Origin: Leptolyngbya sp. Heron Island J
GTDB lineage: Bacteria; Cyanobacteriota; Cyanobacteriia; Phormidesmidales; Phormidesmidaceae
Direction: 5' to 3'
Length of the DNA stretch: 64,000 bases
Assembly: GCF_000482245.1 (NCBI RefSeq)
Contig: NZ_AWNH01000095.1
Location: 42,895-106,894 of the forward strand
Shown here: positions 52,289 to 61,145 of the stretch, in pieces
How the letters are laid out: the number at the start of each line of letters is the position of its first letter
How positions within the stretch are numbered: position 1 is the first letter of the stretch
Made by a program: the position numbers and the translations under genes
The notes under the pieces: model-generated
What the model saw: the letters and a program-made list of their open reading frames with translations, nothing else
Databases searched by the model: none
What the model was told of the DNA's origin: nothing

Positions 52289-54772
52289 ATGCTAAATCGA
52301 CAACAAGTGCTAATGGTGACCGGCGCTTTGCTGGTTGCTCTACCTGCTATTGAGATTAAAGCTGATACCGATGGCGTTGGGACGACGACCCAGGCTACCA
52401 ACCAGATTGCTCAAGCTGGACTGGTACAGGTTACTGGGGTGCAAGTTGAGAACACTGAAACTGGGTTGCAGGTTGTTTTAGACACTGCCAGCGGTGAGGT
52501 CACAACACCCACAACGACTACATCTGGCAACGCGCTGGTGATTACAGTGCCTAGTGCAGTTTTAGCTCTGCCGGATAGCAATGAATTTCTACAGTTTGAA
52601 CCAGCTGAGGGAATTGCTGTATTGCAGGTGGTGGAACTCTCCGGTGATCGGGTGGAGGTTAGCATTACTGGCGCAGATGCACCTCCTGTTGCAGACGTGA
52701 GCGTAGCCGAGGGTAGTTTGACTCTAGTGGTGACACTAGGGATAGCCCAGGCGAGTGAAACCAGTGAGACGCTAAGGATTACAGTAACTGGGGATGAAGA
52801 CGAAGGCTATAACCCGACCAGCGCGAGTACCGCCACAGGCACCGATACGCCCCTGCGCGATGTACCGTTTTCAATTCAGGTGATTCCTCGGGAGGTGCTA
52901 GAAGATCGCAACGTCACTGAGCTAGAAGATGCCTTACAAACTGCCGGAGGCATTGTGTCTGCCGGTGCCCGAGGCACCAGTTCAATCGGGCCAAACCTTC
53001 TTATTCGAGGCTTTGAGTCTGCTGACACTATTTTTCGGGATGGTATCTTGGAGTTCTCTTTCGCTCCTTTAAGCACTAATGATGTGGAGAGAGTCGAAGT
53101 GTTAAAGGGACCCGCATCGGTTCTGTTTGGCCAAGGTAATCCCGGAGGTATTGTCAATCTGGTGTCTAAACGTCCACTAAGGGAGCCTTTTTATGAAGTT
53201 TCAGCCAGTGCAGGCAGTTTTGACACCTATCGTGGGGCCGTAGATCTCTCAGGACCCATCAGTGAATCCGGAGATGTTCGCTATCGCCTCAATGCGTCCT
53301 ATGAAAACTATGGCAGCTTCCGAGATTTTGTCGATGGCCGACGATTTCAAGTTTCACCCATCGTAGCGTGGGATATCGGTCCAAATACTTCGCTGGATGT
53401 ACATGGGCAATATACCTACTTCCAAGAAACCATAGATGAGGGTATTCCCTTTTTGAGTGACGAGACACCCGCTGTCTCTCGCGATCGCTTTTTGAATGAG
53501 GATTTTAGTAATTTTACGCAGGATCAGTACAGTGTCGGCTATCGCCTAAACCACGACTTTAGTGAGAACTGGTCTGTGCGCCATAACTCACAGTATTTAG
53601 AGTTTCAGCCTCTGAGATATTCTCCGTTTGTCGATTCTTTTGATGAAGTCACTGGTGAAGTAGAGCGGATTGAGTACGCTGCAGACGATACCTTCCGAAG
53701 ATTCTTTACCAATGCTGAAGTACTCGGTCGGTTTAATACGGGGTCTATTCAGCATCAGCTTCTGTTTGGCCTGGAGTATCGATACGATGATGCCGAACAA
53801 AATTTCCAATTTAGTGAACCTTTTGCCTCAATTAATGCATTTGCACCGGTATACACTGATGAGCCCTATGATATCGACAGTGAATTTTTCCGTGATGACA
53901 ATGTGGACACCATCAGCGCCTATATGCAAGACCAGATCGATCTTACTCCCGAGCTAAAACTGCTGGCTGGCATACGATTTGATTATGTTGACCAGTTTCG
54001 TACAACGCGAAATGTGGGCGAGTCCAGAGAAGAGTTTGAACTAGCAGACGAGGCATTTACCCCCAGGGTTGGTGTTATTTATCAACCCGTTGAACCCTTA
54101 TCCCTCTACGCCTCATACACCACTTCATTTAGACCAGCGTTTGGAACAGAGCGTAACGGCGATGGTTCCACATTTGAGCCGGAAGAAGGACGGCAATTTG
54201 AGGTGGGTGTTAAAGCCGATCTGACCGAGCAGCTTAGCCTCAATCTGGCCGCCTTTGATATTCGTAGACAGAACGTGATCACTCCAGACCCGGATGATCC
54301 CTTATTGTCTGTACAAACGGGAGAAGTAGCGAGCCGCGGGATTGAGCTGAATCTCAATGGTGAAATCTTACCTGGCTGGAATATCACCACAGCCTACACT
54401 TACCTAGATGCCTTTGTCAGTGAAGACAATACTGGGATTGAAGATAACCAGTTAGTTAACGTGCCAGAAAACCAGTTTAGTCTATGGACAACCTATGAGA
54501 TTCAAGCAGGAGATTTAGAAGGATTGGGGGCTGGGCTGGGGTTCTTCTTTGTCGATGAGCGAGCGGGAGACTCAGCCAATACGTTTACACTGCCAGACTA
54601 TTTCCGCACCGATGCGGCCTTATTCTATAAACGTAACAACTGGCGGGCTCAGCTCAACTTTGAAAACCTGTTCGACATTGACTACTTTACGTCCACAAGT
54701 TACGGCTCTCCGCTGTACGTAAATCCAGGGGCTCCCTTTGGTTTAACCGCATCTTTTTCCATTGAATTTTAG
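52289..54772 (+). CDS. TonB-dependent siderophore receptor with AMIN domain, cassette F
   Basis: 827 aa from the ATG after GGTGTGAGGAAGA. Signal sequence to about residue 25, AMIN domain at about 46-150 (VQVTGVQVENTETGLQVVLDT), TonB-box-like LRITVTG at 162-168, EDEGYNPTSASTATGTDTP as in receptor E, plug (VLKGPASVLFGQGNPGG) and barrel ending SFSIEF. In the plug, the usual NVSGV is replaced by TAGGI. Lipoprotein F starts 2 bp after the stop. FhuA/FpvA-like class; ligand unknown. Confidence 0.95.
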   Translation: MLNRQQVLMVTGALLVALPAIEIKADTDGVGTTTQATNQIAQAGLVQVTGVQVENTETGLQVVLDTASGEVTTPTTTTSGNALVITVPSAVLALPDSNEFLQFEPAEGIAVLQVVELSGDRVEVSITGADAPPVADVSVAEGSLTLVVTLGIAQASETSETLRITVTGDEDEGYNPTSASTATGTDTPLRDVPFSIQVIPREVLEDRNVTELEDALQTAGGIVSAGARGTSSIGPNLLIRGFESADTIFRDGILEFSFAPLSTNDVERVEVLKGPASVLFGQGNPGGIVNLVSKRPLREPFYEVSASAGSFDTYRGAVDLSGPISESGDVRYRLNASYENYGSFRDFVDGRRFQVSPIVAWDIGPNTSLDVHGQYTYFQETIDEGIPFLSDETPAVSRDRFLNEDFSNFTQDQYSVGYRLNHDFSENWSVRHNSQYLEFQPLRYSPFVDSFDEVTGEVERIEYAADDTFRRFFTNAEVLGRFNTGSIQHQLLFGLEYRYDDAEQNFQFSEPFASINAFAPVYTDEPYDIDSEFFRDDNVDTISAYMQDQIDLTPELKLLAGIRFDYVDQFRTTRNVGESREEFELADEAFTPRVGVIYQPVEPLSLYASYTTSFRPAFGTERNGDGSTFEPEEGRQFEVGVKADLTEQLSLNLAAFDIRRQNVITPDPDDPLLSVQTGEVASRGIELNLNGEILPGWNITTAYTYLDAFVSEDNTGIEDNQLVNVPENQFSLWTTYEIQAGDLEGLGAGLGFFFVDERAGDSANTFTLPDYFRTDAALFYKRNNWRAQLNFENLFDIDYFTSTSYGSPLYVNPGAPFGLTASFSIEF

Positions 54773-54774
54773 TC

Positions 54775-55791
54775 ATGATTTATCTCTGGTTGAAGCCGTT
54801 TCGGGTGATTTTACTTTTTGGCTGTGGTATCCTTGGGGCCTGTCTCCTAGCAAGTTGTCATCAGGATGTCAGTCTTAATGATAGTCAGCCATTAACAGCT
54901 ACTAATTGTCATTGGGTAAACCATGCTGCTGGAAGAACCTGTGTTCCCAACCAAATTGAGCGGCTTGTCACGCTAGATGCAGCATCGTTTGAAAATGCAC
55001 TCGCCTTAGGACTCAAACCTATGGCAACTGCGAGTTTAGATTGGACTCCCACTTACCATCAAGAGGAATTCACTGATGTGGTTGACCTAGGTCAGTCAGA
55101 CCAGCCAAATTTGGAACGGTTACCACCCTTGAAGCCCGATCTAATTCTGGGTCTTGGTGGGCAGGAACAAGTGCTTTATGGCCAAGCTTCTCAGATTGCG
55201 CCCACTGTACTGATTGACTTTGACTACAGTGGCCAATGGAAAGACGTATTTCTGAGATACAGCCAAGTATTGAATCGAATAGATATTGGGCGGCAGGCCA
55301 TGGATGCCTATGAGGATCGACTGCAAGTTTTCAAACAACGCTTTAGGGATCAATTTAAAGTTAGTGATTCTGAGCCTTTTGAAGTATCTGTTGTACGAGT
55401 CTATCCAGAGGCCATTAATCTCTATTTTCGTGAGTCTTTTATCGGCATTATCTTACAGGATGCAGGGCTATCTCGACCTAGGAGTCAAGACATTGATGCG
55501 GCGGCGGCATATCAGCGCTATCGCAATCAGATTCAAGCGCCCATTAGCCTGGAGCGGATCGATCAAGCAGACGGAGATGTCATTTTTGTCTGGACAGCAG
55601 AGGAAGAAGCAACGGCTCCAACAGCTCAAAAAAAATTAAAAGAGCTACAGGCTAACCCCCTCTGGCAGAACTTAGAGGCTGTGCAGAATGATCGAGTGTA
55701 CGTTGTTCCTAAATACTGGATTGGTAGTGGCCCCATAGCGGCGAATGCTGTTGTTGATGATCTATTTAAACATCTTTTGAAGGATAGCTAA
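54775..55791 (+). CDS. Siderophore-binding lipoprotein, cassette F
   Basis: 338 aa with lipobox LLASC near residue 28. It opens with NCHWVNHAAGRTCVPNQIERLVTLD; the two-Cys feature of A, D and E is present but shifted. Later blocks are PNLERLPPLKPDLILGLGG, RESFIGIILQDAGLSRPRSQ and LKELQANPLWQNLEAVQNDRVYVV. The gene begins 2 bp after the receptor stop. It is intermediate between the A/D/E group and the B/stand-alone group. Confidence 0.92.
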   Translation: MIYLWLKPFRVILLFGCGILGACLLASCHQDVSLNDSQPLTATNCHWVNHAAGRTCVPNQIERLVTLDAASFENALALGLKPMATASLDWTPTYHQEEFTDVVDLGQSDQPNLERLPPLKPDLILGLGGQEQVLYGQASQIAPTVLIDFDYSGQWKDVFLRYSQVLNRIDIGRQAMDAYEDRLQVFKQRFRDQFKVSDSEPFEVSVVRVYPEAINLYFRESFIGIILQDAGLSRPRSQDIDAAAAYQRYRNQIQAPISLERIDQADGDVIFVWTAEEEATAPTAQKKLKELQANPLWQNLEAVQNDRVYVVPKYWIGSGPIAANAVVDDLFKHLLKDS

Positions 55792-55866
55792 TTGTCAGGC
55801 CAAAACATGTCTTGATTGTCTGTGAAGCCTGTGGTGTGCAGAGTCACTTGACGGCCCGCTTAATTT

Positions 55867-55887
55867 AGTTGAGAATAAGTCTCAATT
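55867..55887 (+). promoter_or_regulatory. Fur-like dyad before regulator G
   Basis: AGTTGAGA, ATAAG, TCTCAATT: 7 of 8 arm bases pair. Same position relative to the start codon as the dyad of regulator F. Confidence 0.62.
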
Positions 55888-55918
55888 GAAAATCTATCTT
55901 AGATAGATAGTTGATGCT

Positions 55919-56896
55919 ATGGCCATTACATTCTCGCAGCGTGACTATTGGGACTTGGTCAGGGCGTCTAAAACGCCAAAAACTGCCACCCCTCAGAATC
56001 CTTTTGAGATAGTTATGTCCTATCCCGCGCAGCTAGGCCAGGGGACCCTTCGCTTCATTCAGCTACGGGAAGGTGTGGAGCTGCTAATTTCGCAGTTTCA
56101 ACTCCATACAGATGATGTGGAAATTGTTTTGCCCGAGCGATCTCATCCGCTTGAGTATGGATTTTTTCTTTCCGGTAAGGCATTTCAACCAGATGTCGTT
56201 ACCACAGGCCAATATTTTTTAACCGGAAGTGGCATGGCTCCAGCTGAAGTCTGTAGAGATTCTGCCGATGAGCTGTTTTTAAGCGTTAATGTTCACATCG
56301 AGCCATCTGTATTAAAAACTTTTTTAGGAGAGACGTTTGACTTCACCTGGGTTGGACTGGCGCATCTGATCCGACCTAGCGATCAACTCTATTATCAGCG
56401 TTGTGGTGTCACAACAGTGGCGATGCAAACAGCACTACATCAGATTCTCAACTGCCCCTTTGACGGTATTACTCAGAAAGCTTACTTAGAAAGCAAAGTC
56501 TGGGAATTAATGTCGTTGCTAATTGACCAAGAATTACGGCAGCAAGATGTCAAATCGGTGCCCAACCAGCTAAAGGCCAGTGACATTGAGCGCATTCACT
56601 ACGCTAGGGATATCCTTGTACAGCAGTTACATAACCCTCCATCGCTGCTAGGCTTAGCCCGACAAGTAGGTATCAATGACTACGCCCTCAAGCGTGGCTT
56701 CCGCCAGGTATTTGGTGACACCACCTTTGGCTACTTGCACAGCTGCCGGATGGAAAAGGCTCGTCAGCTACTGATTGAAGGCGAGGTTAGCGTATCAGAA
56801 GCAGCCCGCCGAGTCGGGTTTGCCAGCCGTGGCTACTTTGCTGCCGCCTTTCGTAAAAAGTTTGGCATTTCTCCTGGCAAATACCGTCGCCAGTGA
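55919..56896 (+). CDS. AraC/PchR-type regulator, cassette G
   Basis: 325-aa type-2 regulator, near-paralogue of regulator F (GMAPAEVCRDSADELFLSVNVHIEPS; QKAYLESKVWELMSLLIDQEL). The AraC domain has PPSLLGLARQVGINDYALKRG and VSVSEAARRVGFASRGYFAAAF. Ligand-domain differences from F are concentrated before residue 120. Although F and G regulators and promoters are near-copies, the receptors they precede belong to different classes, so the receptor appears to have been swapped in one of them. Confidence 0.93.
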   Translation: MAITFSQRDYWDLVRASKTPKTATPQNPFEIVMSYPAQLGQGTLRFIQLREGVELLISQFQLHTDDVEIVLPERSHPLEYGFFLSGKAFQPDVVTTGQYFLTGSGMAPAEVCRDSADELFLSVNVHIEPSVLKTFLGETFDFTWVGLAHLIRPSDQLYYQRCGVTTVAMQTALHQILNCPFDGITQKAYLESKVWELMSLLIDQELRQQDVKSVPNQLKASDIERIHYARDILVQQLHNPPSLLGLARQVGINDYALKRGFRQVFGDTTFGYLHSCRMEKARQLLIEGEVSVSEAARRVGFASRGYFAAAFRKKFGISPGKYRRQ

Positions 56897-56936
56897 AAAA
56901 ACTCCGGTTAGTGATCAAAAATAATCCGCGTGGTGC

Positions 56937-57001
56937 TCATTCTGGGCTATCTCAGTGAAATTACCTTTGATAAACTCTTAATCAAGAAATTATTGCAACA
57001 A
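56937..57001 (+). promoter_or_regulatory. Conserved block and Fur-like site before receptor G
   Basis: GGCTATCTCAGTGAAATTAC and the following TTTGATAAACTCTTAATCAAG match the receptor F promoter almost base for base. AATCAAGAAATTATTGC is the Fur-like part. Confidence 0.55.
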
Positions 57002-57029
57002 GGGCGCTGTGCGCTGGGTGTGAGAAAAA

Positions 57030-59597
57030 ATGTTTAATCAACTGCAGCGTTTGCTGGTGACCACCGGCACCCTTTCAGCTGCGACTATATTGGCAATGGC
57101 TACCAGGGCAGATGCCAAAGATGCAGTAGCCCCTCGGATTACCACAACAGTTACTGACTGGGTTACTCAAATAGAAGCGGCGATTGTACAGATTATTGAT
57201 GTGCAGATTGCAGAAACTGAGGCAGGATTGCAGGTTGTTTTAGAAACGACTGACGGGAGGCTGGCTACGCCCGTAACTACAACATCAGGCGATGCTGTGA
57301 TTTTAGAGATTCCAAATACCAGGCTGTCGCTGTCGGTAGGCGAGACATTTGAACAGTTTGCTCCCGCTGAGGGGATTGCCCTGGTGAGCGTGACCAACCT
57401 GCCCGATAACCGCGTGCAGATTTCGATTACTGGCACGGATGCCCCACCCCAGGCTGAGGTCAGCGCCGACGCGGGCTCTCTATTTCTCAGCGTGGTGCCG
57501 GGAATAGAAACAGCCACAGATTTAGGCGATGAGACGATTGAGGATGAGGCGATTCGGCTGGTGGTGACCGCAACGCGCACAGAGGAAGACATTCTAGATG
57601 TGCCCCGCTCGGTGACGGTGATTACTCGTGAGGAGATTGAGCAACAATCAAGAGTAACGCCAAACTTCTATGACACCCTCGGTACGCTCGTGCCCGGTCT
57701 CGGACCGCCCAATCAAGCTGATCGCAGCAATGCCCAAACGCTCAGGGGGCGAGGGACATTATTCTTAATTGATGGGGTGCCGGTCGAATCTAATCTCCTG
57801 GGTGGCAATGGTCTGAGAGGGCTTGATCCTGCCATTATCGAGCGGGTCGAAGTCGTCCGGGGGCCGACCGGCCTCTATGGCTCCGGAGCCACTGGTGGGG
57901 TCATCAACATCATCACTCGCCGCCCAGAAGAAGCGTCGACAGCATGGGCCGAATTTGGCATCTCTGCTGATTTAGGAGCACTGGAAGACGATAGCTTTGC
58001 TTATGATTTGGGCTTCGGCGGCTCTGGCACAGAAGGTCGTCTTGACTACGTACTTAACTTTTCTGCCCAATTCACCGACCAGTTTTACGATGCTGAGGGA
58101 GACGTGATTCCCCAAAGCTTTCCGACGTTAGCTGAATCCACCATTTTGAGTGGCTTTGGGCGGTTAGGGTTTGATCTGACTGATGAGCAGCGTATCCAGC
58201 TTTCTGTCAATCACATTCGCGATCGCCAAGATGTGGATAACCTTGCAGATCCAATCGTCCGAGACATTCCCGGCAGGCAAAAAGCCCGAGCAGTGGAATT
58301 CGCGCTTGACTTTGACGATGTCGAGGAGCCTGGAAGTACTTCAACTAATGTTGACCTCACCTATTCCCACGACAATGTGGGGGGGAGTCGTTTACAAGCA
58401 CAGGCTTATTACTATGACATTGGTGTAAGAGATCTACCGTTTGATGGTCGAAACGGTATTTTTCTCGATGTTATTAGCTATGGTGAATTTGAATCAGAAG
58501 CCTATGGAGGACGGCTGCAAATCGAAACGCCCATCACTCAGTTGCTGGAACTGCTCTGGGGTGCAGACTATCGCAATGAGCGCAACCAAAGGATTTTAGA
58601 CATTCTCGATCCCGATGCTTTCGATGCAGGAGTGGCGCGTTCTATTGATCAACGGACTCAGAACCCACCCTATGTCATCGATCAGCTGGGGCTATTTGCC
58701 CAGCTCCAGTGGGAGCTGAGCCCAAGCTTCACCCTTAGCGGCGGCATTCGTCAAGAGTTTGTGGAACTCAGCGTTGATGACTACACCACTATCTTCGGTG
58801 ACGATGTTGAAGGGGGAGAGGTTGACTTTGATGCCACCGTATTTAATATCGGGGCGGTCTATCGGGCAACCGATAACCTCAGCCTCTTTACCAGTTTCTC
58901 CCAGGGCTTTTCGGCTCCAGGATTTGCCACTGTGCTTGGTAGTCCACCTCCCATCTTTTCAATTGATGAAGGATTTGAGGAGCTTGAGCCCCAAACGGTT
59001 GACAACTACGAAATTGGCGTGCGAGGTCAATGGGGAAATGTGCAAGCTTCCCTGGCAGGTTTCTATGCCTACTCCGATCTAGGCTCTTTTGTCCGAGAAA
59101 TACCTGGGAGTTCACGCGTGAGAGTAGGTCGGGCACCACAGCGTAACTATGGCGTTGAAGCAACTCTAGATTGGCAGCCCGCCGAGCAATGGCGGCTTGG
59201 CGGCACATTCACATGGAATGAGGGTGAAAGTGATTTTAATGATGATGGTGAATTTCTAGCCCTCGGTACGTTTAGCGTTCAACCCTGGAAGCTCACGGCA
59301 TACGTTGAAAATCAAACCACGCCTACTTGGAATAACCGCCTACAACTGCTGTATTCCGGTAATCGAGATCGTGCTTTTGACGATGGAATTGAAACGGTTC
59401 CGATGGAAGAGTACATTACCTTCGATCTGATCAGCCAACTTCAGCTGGGAGAAGGGACGCTATCGCTAGCGGTTGAAAATTTACTGGATACTCAATACTT
59501 TCCGGTCTTTGCCCAGGTTTTGTCTGGTTTTAATGATGCCAATTATCGAGCTGCGCGGGGACGACGCATCAGTCTCACCTATTCCATCTCGTTTTAA
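57030..59597 (+). CDS. TonB-dependent receptor, IutA-like, with AMIN domain, cassette G
   Basis: 855 aa. Signal peptide to about residue 29 (RADA), AMIN domain at about 53-158 (VQIIDVQIAETEAGLQVVLET), TonB-box-like IRLVVTA at 175-181, then a plug unlike the others: VPRSVTVITREEIEQQ, TLRGRGTLFLIDGVPVESN, VEVVRGPTGLYGSGATGGVINIITRRPEE. These match IutA-type receptors for aerobactin/schizokinen-like citrate-hydroxamates. The barrel ends SLTYSISF. It is the only receptor of this class in the array. The ATG follows GGTGTGAGAAAAA. Lipoprotein G is 26 bp downstream. Confidence 0.94.
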   Translation: MFNQLQRLLVTTGTLSAATILAMATRADAKDAVAPRITTTVTDWVTQIEAAIVQIIDVQIAETEAGLQVVLETTDGRLATPVTTTSGDAVILEIPNTRLSLSVGETFEQFAPAEGIALVSVTNLPDNRVQISITGTDAPPQAEVSADAGSLFLSVVPGIETATDLGDETIEDEAIRLVVTATRTEEDILDVPRSVTVITREEIEQQSRVTPNFYDTLGTLVPGLGPPNQADRSNAQTLRGRGTLFLIDGVPVESNLLGGNGLRGLDPAIIERVEVVRGPTGLYGSGATGGVINIITRRPEEASTAWAEFGISADLGALEDDSFAYDLGFGGSGTEGRLDYVLNFSAQFTDQFYDAEGDVIPQSFPTLAESTILSGFGRLGFDLTDEQRIQLSVNHIRDRQDVDNLADPIVRDIPGRQKARAVEFALDFDDVEEPGSTSTNVDLTYSHDNVGGSRLQAQAYYYDIGVRDLPFDGRNGIFLDVISYGEFESEAYGGRLQIETPITQLLELLWGADYRNERNQRILDILDPDAFDAGVARSIDQRTQNPPYVIDQLGLFAQLQWELSPSFTLSGGIRQEFVELSVDDYTTIFGDDVEGGEVDFDATVFNIGAVYRATDNLSLFTSFSQGFSAPGFATVLGSPPPIFSIDEGFEELEPQTVDNYEIGVRGQWGNVQASLAGFYAYSDLGSFVREIPGSSRVRVGRAPQRNYGVEATLDWQPAEQWRLGGTFTWNEGESDFNDDGEFLALGTFSVQPWKLTAYVENQTTPTWNNRLQLLYSGNRDRAFDDGIETVPMEEYITFDLISQLQLGEGTLSLAVENLLDTQYFPVFAQVLSGFNDANYRAARGRRISLTYSISF

Positions 59598-59623
59598 TCA
59601 TCTTGTCGGAAGGAGCCTCGTCG

Positions 59624-60640
59624 ATGAGCGATCTCACATTCATTAGTCGTAGAGTGACGCGCCTACTGCTGCGCCTGCTGTGGGGTCTCCTGGCATTCAT
59701 CTTAGTAACGGCTTGCGGTGCTGACCACTCCCAAATCACTCCTGGGCGTAGTCCAGAGGCAGCTCAAACGGCTCCTGCAAAATCCGTTCGCCTCGTTCAG
59801 CATCTAATGGGGGAAACTCAGGTGCCAGTCAATCCGCAACGCGTGGTCACCCTAGATGGAGTGCATCTGTCTAATGCTCTGGCATTGGGCATTCAACCCG
59901 TTGGTTCCGCCGCTTGGATTGCTGTTGATCTCGGCACTGGTTTAGAACCAATTGAGCCGTATCTTCGCGATCGTTCTCAAGAAGTGACGTTTCTTGGGTA
60001 TATCGAAGCAGATTTGGAAAAAATCCTGCTGTTGAAGCCCGATCTCATTTTGGGGAATCGCATGCATGAAGCAATTTATGACCAGTTATCGCAGATTGCC
60101 CCAACCGTCCTCCATGATTTCGATGATTGGAAAGATATTGTGAGATTTTCTGGTGACGTTTTTGGCAAACCACAAGCAGCCGAAAAGCTAGTGAATAACT
60201 ATTATCAGCGCACCCAAACGTTGAGGCAGAAATTAAGGCAGAAAACGGGCGAACACGCCTCAAATCTTCAAGTCTCGGTAATTCGTCCAGTTTCCAATGG
60301 TGCCCGTTTGTTGTACAGGGGTTCATTCAGTGGCACTGTCTTAGAAGATGTGGGTCTATCTCGTCCGTCAGAACAAGATAAAGAGGGCACAAACGTGCCA
60401 GTTTCCTTTGAATTGATTCCTCACATGGATGGGGATGTCATTTTTGTCATTACTTATATGAACGATGATGACGCAGATATTGTCAATCAGTTAAAAAATC
60501 AGCCCCTCTGGTCGCAGTTAGAGGCGGTTAAACAAGGCAACGTATACCCAGTGGATGGAGTGCATTGGTATGGTTGGGATATTGTGAGAGCTAATATTAT
60601 CCTGGATGACTTGTTCAAATATTTACTTGAAGAGGAATAG
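59624..60640 (+). CDS. Siderophore-binding lipoprotein, cassette G
   Basis: 338 aa from the ATG at 59624, with GGAAGGAG at 59609-59616 as ribosome-binding site. A twin-Arg-like SRRVTRLLLRLLW precedes the lipobox LVTAC. It opens RLVQHLMGETQVPVNPQRVVTLD, then DLEKILLLKPDLILGNRM, RGSFSGTVLEDVGLSRPSEQ and LKNQPLWSQLEAVKQGNVYPV. No opening Cys pair, unlike A, D and E. It should serve the IutA-like receptor G. Confidence 0.92.
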   Translation: MSDLTFISRRVTRLLLRLLWGLLAFILVTACGADHSQITPGRSPEAAQTAPAKSVRLVQHLMGETQVPVNPQRVVTLDGVHLSNALALGIQPVGSAAWIAVDLGTGLEPIEPYLRDRSQEVTFLGYIEADLEKILLLKPDLILGNRMHEAIYDQLSQIAPTVLHDFDDWKDIVRFSGDVFGKPQAAEKLVNNYYQRTQTLRQKLRQKTGEHASNLQVSVIRPVSNGARLLYRGSFSGTVLEDVGLSRPSEQDKEGTNVPVSFELIPHMDGDVIFVITYMNDDDADIVNQLKNQPLWSQLEAVKQGNVYPVDGVHWYGWDIVRANIILDDLFKYLLEEE

Positions 60641-60689
60641 CTCCTGTGTCGGGTTGTATTCTATTTGTATGTAAATCCTCCTATTCTGT

Positions 60690-60800
60690 TTACCTAGATT
60701 ATGCTGATTATTGAGCTGTACGGAGATAACAAACTGGTCTAACCTATTCCATCTCTTGGTAAATCAATCTGTTGGAAGGGGCATAGCAAGTGAGTCGACT
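60690..60800 (+). pseudogene. Relic of an eighth receptor/lipoprotein junction
   Basis: ATTATTGAGCTG, then ACCTATTCCATCTCTTGG and GTTGGAAGGGGC then GTGAGTCGA, line up with the end of receptor G (ATTATCGAGCTG, ACCTATTCCATCTCGTTT) and the ribosome-binding site and start of lipoprotein G. Read in frame it would give LTYSISW-stop and a start codon. About 110 bp remain, with substitutions throughout and an in-frame stop. It marks a lost cassette related to G. Confidence 0.7.
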
Positions 60801-61145
60801 GCCAAATCTTATTCTTTTGAATAGCTTCGAATCTCTTCAAAGACAAAGCCTAAGATAGTCATTGATGACTGTTGCATATTTCTGGAAAATTAAAAGTCGA
60901 TAGTCCTATGAATTGATCAAATGAAGGCGTTTCCTGTTGGGGAATACCTTGCTTAACAGAAAAACGCTTAAACACTTCAAAAATCTCCATAGCTGCTGCA
61001 AAAGCAGCCTGATAGATCCTTCAAATCTCGATAACCCCTGATCACTCTCCTAACCATTCGTCCAAACTTGCCTTAATATCTCCTTCCAGATAATTCCACC
61101 CACTTGCTAGCCATCCACCCTTCTACCCATTCACTCACTTTTCCC
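60801..61145. other. Non-coding stretch after the relic
   Basis: About 345 bases before the second ABC gene. No reading frame resembling a lipoprotein is preserved and I see no clear terminator, operator or TTGAGAAT-type site. Confidence 0.5.
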
